Source: Streptosporangiaceae bacterium (GTDB lineage: Bacteria; Actinomycetota; Actinomycetes; Streptosporangiales; Streptosporangiaceae). Taken from it: DNA of 64,000 bases. Location of the stretch: positions 1-64,000 of the forward strand of contig JAOPYK010000051.1 of the NCBI GenBank assembly GCA_025964695.1. The letters are read 5' to 3'. The notes under the pieces are model-generated. The model did not search any database. It saw only the letters and a list, made by a program, of their open reading frames with translations, and was not told where the DNA came from. The position numbers were made by a program, and so were the translations under genes. Shown piece by piece: positions 1 to 8,105 of the stretch (position 1 is the first letter of the stretch; each line of letters begins with the position of its first letter).

Positions 1-52
1 GGGGCCGTCTGGAAAGGAAGACGGTTGGCTGCGGTGCCGGGGAAGCGTCGGC

Positions 53-775
53 TCAGGATGCCGCTGACCTCGCGACATAGATGGTGTTGGCCCCTTCACG
101 GTCCTGGAGATGATTGTGGAAGGCGACGATGTGCGCCTCCGACTCCGCGAAGGTCTCCGCGAGCACGGCGTTGAAGGCCTCGTCGGGAGGGTCATTCGAC
201 CACAACGCGAAGACCCCGCCGGGGCGGAGGTGCCCGGCAAGACGGCGCATGCCGGCTCGCTCGTAGAACGCTGAATGGTCCGGATGCAGCACGTGGCGGG
301 GCGAATGATCGATGTCCACGAGAATGGCGTGGAACTGCCGATCCGGTGCCTGTGGATCCAGGCCCAGGGTGGTTCCGGACAACGCGAAGAAGTCCCCATG
401 GACCAGGTGGCACCGGGGATCCGACGTCAGGACGGGGCCGAGCGGTAGCAGTTCCCGCTCATGCCACTCGATCACTTCGCCGAGCGCCTCCACGACGGCC
501 AGAGTGCGCACGCGCGGGTCTTCCAGTACGGCCTGGGCGGTATAGCCGAGGCCGAGTCCCCCAACGACGACGTCCAGCCCGGTGTCCGGAAGTTTCCTCA
601 GACCCAGCTGGGCCAGCGCTATCTCGCCCTCTGTGAACAGACTCGACATGAGAAACTCGTCACCGAGTTTGATCTCGTACACATCGATGCCGAGGGAAGG
701 GTCGCGGCGGCGCCGCAGGCTGATGTCACCCTTCGCCGTCGGCCGCCAGTCGATCTCCTCAAAACGTGCGCTCAT
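53..775 (-). CDS. Spermidine synthase-like SAM/dcSAM-binding protein
   Basis: A 240-residue cytosolic protein with a Rossmann methyltransferase-type fold. The glycine-rich loop GGLGLGY is near residue 72, the acidic end of strand 2 (AVVEAL) near 94, HGDFF near 126 and LVDID near 152; the last matches the conserved aspartate region of polyamine aminopropyltransferases. The family includes spermidine synthases and many uncharacterised relatives, so aminopropyl transfer to putrescine is not proven. The frame is open upstream to 997, but the ATG at 775 is chosen because GGGGGA lies just before it and the upstream residues do not resemble the family. No neighbour points to a polyamine pathway. Confidence 0.75.
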   Translation of the reverse strand: MSARFEEIDWRPTAKGDISLRRRRDPSLGIDVYEIKLGDEFLMSSLFTEGEIALAQLGLRKLPDTGLDVVVGGLGLGYTAQAVLEDPRVRTLAVVEALGEVIEWHERELLPLGPVLTSDPRCHLVHGDFFALSGTTLGLDPQAPDRQFHAILVDIDHSPRHVLHPDHSAFYERAGMRRLAGHLRPGGVFALWSNDPPDEAFNAVLAETFAESEAHIVAFHNHLQDREGANTIYVARSAAS

Positions 776-1726
776 CGAACCATCCCCCGTTGGCCAAGTA
801 ACCTCGAAATCCTTCACCTGCACTGACCGCTCCCCGTTGGGAAGGCGAGTGCACGCGCCGTCAGCCTGCCAGGAGTACGGCTCTACTATGCCCCTTGCTT
901 CTGCGCCGACTCGCTGAGCGTCTGAGGTGTACCGCTCGGGCCCCTCGGCCTCCCTCAACCGGGTCAGGGGGTAGATCGACGTAGCCACAACGAGCAATCG
1001 TGACGGTTATACCGGCCGTCGTGGCCCTCGCTGCCACCCGACGGCCCCACGGGCGGTGCCGGTCACGGTCGGGTGCGTTGATGGGCTGCGGCCAGCAGGA
1101 TCCGCTGTCAGCGAAACCTGAAATCTGTAGTGGTCGGTGTAGACAATGGGGTTGGTTGTGGGTAGTGTTCCTGTCATCGAGAGAGCGCAAGTCCATGAAC
1201 GAGGCAGAGGACGAACTGCCCGCTTTGATGGATCGCAGTAAGGGCGAAGGCCAGGCGTACCGGAGTTGATGCAGTAGGAGGCCGGTACGGCAGGCGCGCG
1301 CCCTTGGCGGCCCGGTAGGTCGCCGTAGCAGTGGAGTTGGAATGCCCAGAGGTTGTGGGCAAGGCAGGTGGGATGTGCCGGGGCCAGCGCAAGGCAAGGG
1401 GCTCGGGCCATCGGTCTGCCTCAGCGAAGGTCAGCAACAACAGCAGTACAGGCAACAGCAGTGCGAAGGTTCCACCAGTAGTGAGAAGGGAGTGTTCGCA
1501 TCATCGGGATCGCCTGATCAGTGGTTGCCGGCTGATCGGGTACCGCAGTTCCACAGATTGGGTGGTGGTCTTCGGTCAAGCATTCGCGATCCCCGCGTCC
1601 CCTGCACGTCGAGGGATGTGGAAGACAACAGGCCGGTCTCGCTACCGGTAGATGATGTGCAACCTCAGAAGGATCGGGCCCCGGCGCACACGCGCCGGGG
1701 CCCCTGGCGTCGTTACGGAAGGTTTC
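776..1726. other. Intergenic stretch, no recognisable gene
   Basis: About 950 bases without a convincing gene. Short open frames exist on both strands, including a CAG-rich stretch near 1436-1465 that would read as polyglutamine, but none resembles a known family or has a good ribosome-binding site. The only clear structure is the hairpin at 1676-1703. It may contain decayed genes. Confidence 0.5.
1676..1703. terminator. Perfect 12-bp GC hairpin before the short MerR gene
   Basis: GGGCCCCGGCGC and its exact complement flank a 4-nt ACAC loop. There is no T-run, as is usual for actinomycete terminators. It ends 23 bases before the start of the MerR-like gene, so it could end an upstream transcript or act as an attenuator in that gene's leader. 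Confidence 0.6.
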
Positions 1727-2059
1727 ATGACGCGAACCACACCAGCAGGAAAACCCGCCTCCGTGGCGGACCGGATCGATGATGAGGACTATCCCGCCTA
1801 CAGCATGGGACGCGCCGCCGAGATCCTCGACGTGACGCCGGCATTCCTACGGGCCCTGGGTGCCGCGAAACTGATCGAGCCACTGCGCTCCGACGGCGGG
1901 CATCGCCGGTTCTCCCGCTACCAGCTCCGCCTCGCCCAACGGGCGCGGGAACTCGTCGACGCCGGCACCGGCCTCGAAGCGGCCTGCCGGATCATCATCT
2001 TGGAAGACCAGCTCGCCGAAGCACTCCGCATCAACGCACAACTCACAGCCAACAAGTAA
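1727..2059 (+). CDS. Short MerR-family DNA-binding protein
   Basis: A 110-residue protein with one MerR-type winged helix: YSMGRAAEILDVTPAFLRAL (about residues 25-44) is the helix-turn-helix and GGHRRFSRYQLRLAQ (about 56-70) is the wing and following helix. After a short C-terminal helix (EAACRIIILEDQLAEAL) it stops, so there is no effector-binding domain. Actinomycetes have many such short MerR proteins; some are developmental or stress regulators. The start at 1727 has GGAAGG six bases upstream, whereas the longer frame from 1652 would run through the hairpin at 1676-1703. No partner gene is adjacent, so the target is unknown. Confidence 0.8.
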   Translation: MTRTTPAGKPASVADRIDDEDYPAYSMGRAAEILDVTPAFLRALGAAKLIEPLRSDGGHRRFSRYQLRLAQRARELVDAGTGLEAACRIIILEDQLAEALRINAQLTANK

Positions 2060-2673
2060 CAAGTAGCCCCTGCCCGTGATTCACAGGAGCGCTGACTCCC
2101 GGAAACCCAGTCAGGCGACTGGATCACGGTCGAGCCGGGCCGACACATCCAGGGGGAAATCGAACTCGGCTGTCGTCCCCCATCGGACACAAACCGCTCG
2201 CACATGTGGCGGAGCTCGGGGAAAGGGTCTTAGTCCCACACCGTCATGAACCACCATGCGCGGTGGACGAATCACCCCAGGGCAAATCGGCCAGCGATGA
2301 CGACCACGCAACCCCTGCCATGGCGCCAGTCGAGCACGGGTCTGCCTGGCTCCCCGTTGACGAGTCGAACCCATGCCGTTTCTTGACCAACGCTTGAGGA
2401 GTGGGCCTCTTCCTGTGGCTGGCGGCGGATCGCAAGGCAGGAGCTCTTGATGGGCTCCGAGGCAGCTCAACGACCCCAGCGCCGGGATTCTTCGTCCAAT
2501 GCTCGCGCTCGCTACGCGGCATGACAGTGCGCAGGATCCGGTAGGTGAGCAGCGCGCTGCCGTGGACGTGAGGTTCTTGTCCGCAGATCGCACCCAGGTG
2601 TGGCGGTATCGGACAATCACATCGCTGACCGATGGATGTGGCGCCGATGCGGCGATCCTCACCGCAAAGGCGG
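2060..2673. other. Intergenic stretch, no recognisable gene
   Basis: About 610 bases between the MerR-like gene and the DHFR-family gene. Open frames up to about 180 codons exist on the minus strand, but the translations are rich in Arg, Pro and Ser, match no family I recognise and lack convincing starts. I see no tRNA, clear inverted repeats or insertion-sequence ends. Confidence 0.45.
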
Positions 2674-3288
2674 CTACTTCCCTTCGGGTACCTGCTCCTT
2701 GACCTCGTCGTAGCCGACCTTGGTGGGTGCCGCGGTCGGCGAGTAGATCACCCGGATCACGCCCGTCGGAAACGCCTCCGTCGCCGTCATTCTCAGGTGG
2801 TACGGCGCGTCGCCGTCGTCGAACAGCTTGCGGCCCTTACGCGCCGCCACCGGATGCACCAGCAGGCGCAGCTCATCGACCAGCCCTGCGGCGAGCAGTT
2901 GCTGCACTACGGAGATCGACCCGGGGATGAGGATGCCTCTGCTGCCGGCATCGGCCTTGAGCGAGGTGACGGCATCTAGGAGATCGCCCTTGATCAGCTC
3001 GGAGTTGCGCCAGAAGAACTCCAGCGGCTGGCGCGAGACGACCACCTTGCGCACGTCCCCGAGTTGCTTGGCGAACGGTGCGTCGTCCCCACCCGCGGCC
3101 TCGCGGTCGGGCCAGGCCCCAGCGAAGCTGTCGTAAGTCTCGCGGCCGATGAGCAGCACGTCAGCGGTGTCATAGTCCTCGCTGACGGCGCGGCCCATGT
3201 TCTCGTCGAAGTACGGGAAGTGCCAATCGGGGTCGATCTCGGCCACACCGTCGGCCGAGATGAACAGGGTGGAGATGATCTTTGCCAT
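2674..3288 (-). CDS. Dihydrofolate reductase-family (RibD C-terminal) reductase
   Basis: A 204-residue cytosolic protein of the RibD C-terminal/DHFR-like superfamily, which reduces pterin- or pyrimidine-like substrates with NADPH. The N-terminus MAKIISTLFISADGVAE matches the first strand and loop of this family. VLLIGRETYDSF (about residues 44-55), VVVSR (about 85-89), GILIPGSISVVQQLL (about 116-130) and DELRLLVHPV (about 135-144) follow in the expected order. The ATG at 3288 has AAGGGG about nine bases upstream. These stand-alone actinobacterial paralogues have no fixed substrate and should not be equated with folate-pathway DHFR. The gene stands alone. Confidence 0.8.
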   Translation of the reverse strand: MAKIISTLFISADGVAEIDPDWHFPYFDENMGRAVSEDYDTADVLLIGRETYDSFAGAWPDREAAGGDDAPFAKQLGDVRKVVVSRQPLEFFWRNSELIKGDLLDAVTSLKADAGSRGILIPGSISVVQQLLAAGLVDELRLLVHPVAARKGRKLFDDGDAPYHLRMTATEAFPTGVIRVIYSPTAAPTKVGYDEVKEQVPEGK

Positions 3289-3607
3289 CGGGCATGACCC
3301 CTTCAAGTCAGGTGGTGTTAGTAGGTAGACCGGCGCGGTACCCCAACTTATCGGCCAGCCACAGATCCGTCCCGACGGAGAGACGGCATTTGGAGCTCGT
3401 CGTGATGCATCGGCACAGACTGCAGCGTGGTATGTAACGACCACTTCGCAAACCGTCGGGGCATGTGGTGGCCTACGGTCGTGCGCGCATATCGGCAGAG
3501 CCGGCCGACCTCGCTGCAGAGACCGGCGGCGCTCGGCCCGCTGCAAAGTAGTCCGTGTCCTTACCGGGCCTGCTGATGAAGCGACCGGAAAGCCATGTGC
3601 GATCGGC
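3289..3607. other. Intergenic stretch, no recognisable gene
   Basis: About 320 bases between two minus-strand genes. It should hold the promoter of the DHFR-family gene, but I see no clear promoter hexamers, repeats or coding potential. Confidence 0.4.
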
Positions 3608-3883
3608 CTATGCCGGGTAGCCGAGATGGCGCGTCCAGGGTCCTCCAACGCGGGTTCGGCTCGCGCTGTGGCCGGGCGGCAGGTCAAGGACATCAACCAA
3701 CGTCGGATCTTCGTCCACGGCGTGGTGGAGGTGTCCGATCTTGCCGGTGCTGCCCGCGTCCGTAGCGCCGATGAGCTGCCAGAGCCCGTCGTCGGCGTCG
3801 TTACCGACCAGCAGGACAGGCTCGCGACGCTCGAAGACTTCGATGGTCTGGATGCAACGGGTGCCCAGAAGCCAGTGCCGCAT
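3608..3883 (-). CDS. Small conserved hypothetical protein
   Basis: A 91-residue protein with codon use typical of real genes. The core EPVLLVGNDADDGLWQLIGA (about residues 22-41), then GKIGHLHHAVDEDPTL and DVLDLPPG, resembles small actinobacterial proteins of unknown function that often have a Trp-containing DDGLWQ motif. I cannot name a domain. The ATG at 3883 is the most likely start although its ribosome-binding site (GTGG) is poor; the frame is open further upstream without family-like sequence. It lies tail-to-tail with nothing and its role is unknown. Confidence 0.5.
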   Translation of the reverse strand: MRHWLLGTRCIQTIEVFERREPVLLVGNDADDGLWQLIGATDAGSTGKIGHLHHAVDEDPTLVDVLDLPPGHSASRTRVGGPWTRHLGYPA

Positions 3884-4052
3884 CCACCACGCCCGGTCAT
3901 GCGGTAACCAACCCGCGCATATCAGCCTGACCGTGCGTCGCCGCAACCCCCGGGCACTCCTCTCACCGGCCCACATAACACACCTCAACCAGACCCGATG
4001 CCCCGCACCGGGCCCGATCCCGCTCACCCACTTGACAGGTGAACCCTCCATA

Positions 4053-5360
4053 TCAGCCGTTGGACCGGACCCGGGCGTCGGCACCGACGGAAATCAGATC
4101 CCGCACCCGCTCCTGCTCGGCGCGGACGGCGCGGGTGCACAGCACCACGGCGACGGCCACAAGCACCACGAACACGAGCATCACCTCGCGAGCCGGCGCA
4201 TACTGCGTGGCGATGCCCAGGCCCACAACTGGAACCGACAGGCCGACGTACGCGCCGACGAAGTAACCAGCGAGCACCTCGGCCCGGGACACCGGCGGTG
4301 CGGTCGAACCCGCGGCGGCGAGCGCGCCACGGAAGACCAAGCCGCCGCCGGCGCCGGTGACCACGCCGCCGACGATGAACATCGCCAGGCTCGGCAACCA
4401 CATCCCGCCCGCGAGCAGCGCGAGTCCCGGAAGGAGCAGCAACGGACCGACCCGGAGGGTCAGCGCGATGCCGGCTCGGCTAAGGGCGATCTGGGTGAGT
4501 GCTCCGGCGGCGAACGCGACGAAGGCCACCCCGCCGGCCACCGCGTGCGAACTCTGGTGCAGTGTGCCGGCCAGGAACGTCGGAGCCAGCGAGTTGAACA
4601 CGCCGTAGACCGCGAAGGCGGCAACGCCCGTCGCGGTGGCGGCGAAGAACATCCGCCGCGAGTGCGCGGGCACCGCGATGCGCTGCGGCCGCCACCTGGA
4701 CGCCGGAACCGGCCGCTCGGCGGTCTCCGGTGAGGCCGCCACGAGCACGGCGAGCACGATCAGCACGACGCCGAAGAGGATATAGGGCACCCGCAGCGGT
4801 TGCGGCGCGTACTGGGCCAGCAGCCCAGCGACCATCGGCCCGAAGCCGATGCCGCCCAGGTTGGCGGCCGTTGCGACGATCTGGGCGCGCCGTGGTGACA
4901 CCGCCTTGCCGTTGAACACGCCGGCGTGCAGTTCACCGAGGTACGCGGTGGCCGTCGCGGTCGTTAGTCCGATGGAGATCCCGCAGACGACGCGGGCCAC
5001 CAGTAGTCCGGGCAGGCTGGGTGCGAACAGGAAGATCAGGCCGCTGGCCACGTTGATGAGCAGCGCAGGCACGAACACCTGTTTGCGGCCCACCCAGTCC
5101 GACACGTGGCCGCCGAGGAGCAGGCTGGCGATCACCCCGACCGCGTACACGGCGTAGACGACCGTGATCATGATCGTGGAGAAGTGATCGCGCTGCTGGT
5201 ACAGCACGTACAGCGGCGTAGGCACCGCCGAGAATCCCATGTTCACCAGGAAAGCCAGCGCGGCCGCCCAGAAACCGAACGAGTGGTGTCGGCTGCGACG
5301 TGCGTGGGCCGGGTGCCTGGCACCGACCCGGTCGGTTCCGGCGGTGATGGCAGAAGTCAT
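4053..5360 (-). CDS. MFS transporter (12-TM drug/metabolite exporter)
   Basis: A 435-residue inner-membrane protein with about 12 hydrophobic segments. The loop 2-3 motif of the major facilitator superfamily, GGHVSDWVGRKQV, lies near residues 77-89 after SLLL. A charged N-terminus precedes SFGFWAAALAFLVNMGFSAVP, the first helix. It most resembles the AraJ/YcaD-like branch of proton-driven exporters; the substrate is unknown. The start at 5360 has GAGGAG about eight bases upstream. It is divergently paired with a LysR regulator that begins 96 bases away, which suggests that regulator controls it. The last two helices are intact. Confidence 0.85.
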   Translation of the reverse strand: MTSAITAGTDRVGARHPAHARRSRHHSFGFWAAALAFLVNMGFSAVPTPLYVLYQQRDHFSTIMITVVYAVYAVGVIASLLLGGHVSDWVGRKQVFVPALLINVASGLIFLFAPSLPGLLVARVVCGISIGLTTATATAYLGELHAGVFNGKAVSPRRAQIVATAANLGGIGFGPMVAGLLAQYAPQPLRVPYILFGVVLIVLAVLVAASPETAERPVPASRWRPQRIAVPAHSRRMFFAATATGVAAFAVYGVFNSLAPTFLAGTLHQSSHAVAGGVAFVAFAAGALTQIALSRAGIALTLRVGPLLLLPGLALLAGGMWLPSLAMFIVGGVVTGAGGGLVFRGALAAAGSTAPPVSRAEVLAGYFVGAYVGLSVPVVGLGIATQYAPAREVMLVFVVLVAVAVVLCTRAVRAEQERVRDLISVGADARVRSNG

Positions 5361-5456
5361 GAAGTGGATCTCCTCGTCCTGTAGCCGACAGGCAGCCGCG
5401 CCGCCACCTCCCACACTCTTCCGTGCTGCGTTTATGCTGTACAACGAAGAGATCGC
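5361..5456. promoter_or_regulatory. Divergent MFS/LysR promoter region
   Basis: These 96 bases separate the divergent MFS and LysR starts and must hold both promoters. The segment TTTATGCTGTACAAC next to the regulator start is the only AT-rich part and the likeliest LysR/RNA polymerase contact. No clean inverted repeat is visible. Confidence 0.4.
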
Positions 5457-6401
5457 ATGACTGTCATCAATCTGGAGCATGAAGTGGAGCTGCGCCATCT
5501 CGAGCACTTTGTCGCGGTCGCCGAGGAACGAAGCTTCACCCGCGCCGCGGCGCGGGTGCACCTTGTGCAGTCGGCCCTGTCCGTCTCGGTCCGGTCGCTG
5601 GAGCGCGAACTCGGAAGCCGACTGTTTGAGCGCACCACCCACCACGTCGAGTTGACCGACGCCGGCCAGGCGCTACTCGTCGAGGCGCAACGCACGCTCG
5701 CCGCGGCCGAGGCCGCCCGCGACGCCGTCGCCGCCGTACACGGCGGGGTGCGCGGCACCGTGCGGGTGGGCATTATGCACTCACTGGCGCTCATCGACCT
5801 CGGCGACCTGCTGGTCCGCTACAACCGGGAGCGCCCCCAGGTGCAGATCGTGCCGAGCGCCGCGCAGGGCGGCTCCACCGAACTGGCCCGCCAAGTCACC
5901 AACGGTAGGCTCGATCTCGCCTTCGCCGCGCTTCCCGGCGGGTACCCGCCGGGCCTGACCGTGCGCCCACTGGCATCCGAACCGATGTCACTGGCCTGCC
6001 CACCCGATCACCCGTTCGCCAGCCGCCGCGTCATCCCGCTTGCGGAACTCGACGGCGCACGGTTCGTCGATTTTCCGCCCGGTTGGGGAACCCGACGCAG
6101 CGTCGACCAGATCTTCCTGGACTCCGGTCTACAACGCGAGATCGCGGTCGAGGTGGCCGATATCCCCACCGTTGTCGATCTGGTCAGGGCGGGTTTCGGG
6201 TTCGCGTTCCTGAGCCCGTCCCTCGTCCCCGGCTCCCGCCGTATCGCCCTGCGCACAGTGCGGCCGAGACCGGTGTTCGCCGTATCACTCATCACACCGG
6301 ACGACCGTCCGCCGTCAGCGGCGGCCCGAGCGCTGATCGACCTCGTCCTGACCACCTATCCCCATCCGGACTCTCGTCAGGAACGGTCCGCGGAAAGTTA
6401 A
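5457..6401 (+). CDS. LysR-family transcriptional regulator
   Basis: A 314-residue LysR-type regulator. The N-terminal winged helix is LRHLEHFVAVAEERSFTRAA (about residues 12-31), continuing into LVQSALSVSVRSLERELGSRLFER. The effector-binding domain runs from about residue 95 and has the usual tripartite features (VRVGIMHSLA, LDLAFAALPG, GFGFAFLSPSLV). The ATG at 5457 has GAAGAG six bases upstream. It is divergent from the MFS exporter gene, so it probably activates that gene in response to a small molecule. The last 15 residues are polar and variable. Confidence 0.88.
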   Translation: MTVINLEHEVELRHLEHFVAVAEERSFTRAAARVHLVQSALSVSVRSLERELGSRLFERTTHHVELTDAGQALLVEAQRTLAAAEAARDAVAAVHGGVRGTVRVGIMHSLALIDLGDLLVRYNRERPQVQIVPSAAQGGSTELARQVTNGRLDLAFAALPGGYPPGLTVRPLASEPMSLACPPDHPFASRRVIPLAELDGARFVDFPPGWGTRRSVDQIFLDSGLQREIAVEVADIPTVVDLVRAGFGFAFLSPSLVPGSRRIALRTVRPRPVFAVSLITPDDRPPSAAARALIDLVLTTYPHPDSRQERSAES

Positions 6402-6415
6402 CCGGTTGGTCAGTG

Positions 6416-6597
6416 AGGAAGACGGCCGCGGCGGAGTACGAGCAGGGACTGGCCACCCCGATCGGCCCCAGCGTCACGGCGGCCGAGGTCGCCGCCACGT
6501 CGGCCGGCTCGCCTCCCCAGGGGCATCGGCGATCACCGGCCAGTACGTGGTCGTCGACGGCGGCAACTCGATCATGGAAGAGCGGGCACTGCCCTAA
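6416..6597 (+). pseudogene. C-terminal remnant of an SDR oxidoreductase, frameshifted
   Basis: The segment starts in one frame as KTAAAEYEQGLATPIGPSVT and AAEVAAT, then continues in a second frame as GRLASPGASAITGQYVVVDGGNSI to a stop at 6597. ITGQxxxVDGG is the signature end of FabG-like short-chain dehydrogenases. One frameshift near 6498 separates the two parts. The Rossmann and catalytic SYK parts are absent, so this is the last 60 or so residues of a dead gene. It abuts the convergent Ig-like protein gene. Confidence 0.8.
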
Positions 6598-7010
6598 CGC
6601 GTGACGGTGAGCGTAGTGGTCGCGGAGACGCCGTCGACGTCGACCGAGACGGTGTAGGTGCCCGGCTTGGTGCGCTGGGTGAGCGACAGAGTGGTGCTCG
6701 CTGCGCCGCCTTCCACGGCGACCGTGGAGCTCTGGCCGTCGGGGCCGCTCACCGTGGCGTCGGTGCCGTCGGCGACGTTGGTGGTGGTGATGGAGACGGT
6801 GTAGGAGCCGCGCTGCCCGATGGTGCCGGGGCTAAGGCTGGCCGCGACCGAGGGGGTGGCGGGCGCGGTCTTATGGGGGTGCGGGTGCCGTGCGGCCGCA
6901 GCCGGGTGGGAGTGCGCGGCGTCGGCGAACGCGGTGCCGGTCAACGCGGTACCGCCCAGAAGGGTCACGCCGAGGATGCCGGCCGCTGCGAGGGGCTTGC
7001 TGAAGCGCAT
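6594..7010 (-). CDS. Secreted Ig-like domain protein
   Basis: A 138-residue exported protein. Residues 1-29 are a Sec signal peptide (MRFSKP, hydrophobic core, then AFA before DA). A His/Ala/Pro-rich linker (about 31-50) follows, then one beta-sandwich of about 85 residues with the pattern SYTVSITTTNV, DATVSGPDG, GTYTVSVDVDGV, TTTLTV, typical of bacterial Ig-like domains. It has no sortase signal or membrane anchor and probably acts outside the cell. Its stop overlaps that of the SDR remnant. The leader holds a short G5/C5 hairpin near 7061-7080. The function is unknown. Confidence 0.7.
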   Translation of the reverse strand: MRFSKPLAAAGILGVTLLGGTALTGTAFADAAHSHPAAAARHPHPHKTAPATPSVAASLSPGTIGQRGSYTVSITTTNVADGTDATVSGPDGQSSTVAVEGGAASTTLSLTQRTKPGTYTVSVDVDGVSATTTLTVTR

Positions 7011-7218
7011 GATTCAAGGTCCAATCTCGGGCAAACCGGGCAAATCTGGTGATTCACCCTGAGGGGGTTGCCCACCCCCCAAACCTCGCAACTCTCCATG
7101 AAACTACTCTGAGAACGGCGTGAGAGCCGTGCTGGTGATGTGCAAAGAATCCGCTGAGTTTCAGCGGTACGACCAGGTCAGGCATGGTGCCGGAGGGCCA
7201 CGGACAGTGCCGTCAGCC

Positions 7219-7350
7219 GCCGTCGCCAGGTCCGGGTCCGAATCCACCATCAAGACCCATGTCAGCAAGGTCCTCGCGAAGATCGGCGCCCGCGACCGTG
7301 TCCACGCCGTCATCATCACCTACGAGGCAGGCATCGTGGGGACCGGCTGA
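7219..7350 (+). pseudogene. C-terminal fragment of a LuxR/NarL response regulator
   Basis: SESTIKTHVSKVLAKIGARD followed by RVHAVIITYEAGIV is the recognition helix and last helix of a LuxR (GerE) DNA-binding domain, ending in the usual position for NarL-type response regulators. The receiver domain and the first HTH helix are missing upstream, so only about 40 residues survive. It is clearly not functional alone. Confidence 0.75.
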
Positions 7351-7519
7351 CCCCGGTGTCGCGGGCTTCGGCCGAGCGGGCTCCCCCGCATCGCTGTCAA
7401 CGGTCCCCCGGCTGGGTACCGGTTCCTGATCCGCCGTGCCGGCGAACGTAGGGACGACCCGCCCAGCCGGGCAGCCGTCCTGCCGTGGTGACAGCGCCCT
7501 GAAACGCAGCCCACGCACG

Positions 7520-7559
7520 ACGAAGCCCTGCCCCCCCAACGAGGAGAGCAGGGCTTCGT
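7520..7559. terminator. 12-bp inverted repeat
   Basis: ACGAAGCCCTGC and its exact complement GCAGGGCTTCGT are separated by 16 bases. It lies after the LuxR remnant and could be that gene's old terminator. No T-run follows. Confidence 0.5.
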
Positions 7560-7607
7560 GGTTCCCTCGCCTGGGCGAGGCCGGCTGTTCACCCGGCACT
7601 GAGCTAT

Positions 7608-7684
7608 GGATCATCCCCGCGATGCGGGGCCGATGGTACCCGCGGGCAGAGCCACGGATCACTCCCGCAACAGCGGGCTCATTA
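7608..7684. repeat. Two degenerate type I-E-like CRISPR repeat units
   Basis: Unit 1 begins GGATCATCCCCGCGATGCGG at 7608; unit 2 begins GGATCACTCCCGCAACAGCG at 7656. Both have the GGATCA lead and a small CCCGC/GCGGG dyad as in actinobacterial type I-E repeats. The period is 48 bases, shorter than the 60-61 of a live array, and the units differ at many positions. No cas gene is in the window. At best this is a decayed array. Confidence 0.3.
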
Positions 7685-7778
7685 AGGGCACGACGATAAG
7701 GGGCTTGGCGGGCTCCGTCAGCAGAACGACGAAAACATCACGCCCTCCGCAGGTCTGTAGACCGACCGGACAGCCGAA

Positions 7779-7811
7779 CGCCCCGACCGCACGGGGGCGA
7801 CGGTCGGGGCG
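7779..7811. terminator. 11-bp GC hairpin
   Basis: CGCCCCGACCG and its exact complement CGGTCGGGGCG flank an 11-nt loop. Its orientation cannot be assigned, since no complete gene ends here. Confidence 0.5.
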
Positions 7812-8105
7812 GGACTGCACCTACCATCTCACCAGCGCGCGGAAGCGGCTAGAGCCGGACAGGATCGGCATCGGCACGCACCGACCGTGTGCAACACAAA
7901 TGGGAGCCTGCCGCCACCGTGGAGAGGCGGGACGTCTGCGTCAACCGGCTGAACAGGGTCATCCCACCGGGGCGGTCTGGGGAGGTGTTCGTCTGGTGGC
8001 AGGGGTGGCTTCGCCTCTGGTTAACGTTCCGGGCGTAGCGTGCCGCGACCACGGCGGGGGCGTGTGCATGGGTCAGGTTCCCCGTCCCGAATCTGAGGGT
8101 GGCGC

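Larger units (their letters stand above)
7011..8105. other. 1.1-kb non-coding stretch with hairpins, CRISPR-like repeats and a LuxR scrap
   Basis: No complete gene is visible. The stretch contains a LuxR HTH fragment (7219-7350), a 12-bp hairpin (7520-7559), two degenerate CRISPR-like units (7608-7684), an 11-bp hairpin (7779-7811) and the upstream region of the membrane-protein gene. It looks like decayed accessory DNA. Confidence 0.6.

Noticed and set aside
2340-2400. A tRNA-like GTTCGACTC on the minus strand.
   Set aside because: The flanking bases cannot pair to a T stem and no acceptor or anticodon stem can be drawn.
2674-3900. An extended start for the DHFR-family protein, up to 3900.
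   Set aside because: The extra 200 residues are unlike the family and overlap another gene's coding strand; the ATG at 3288 has a good ribosome-binding site.
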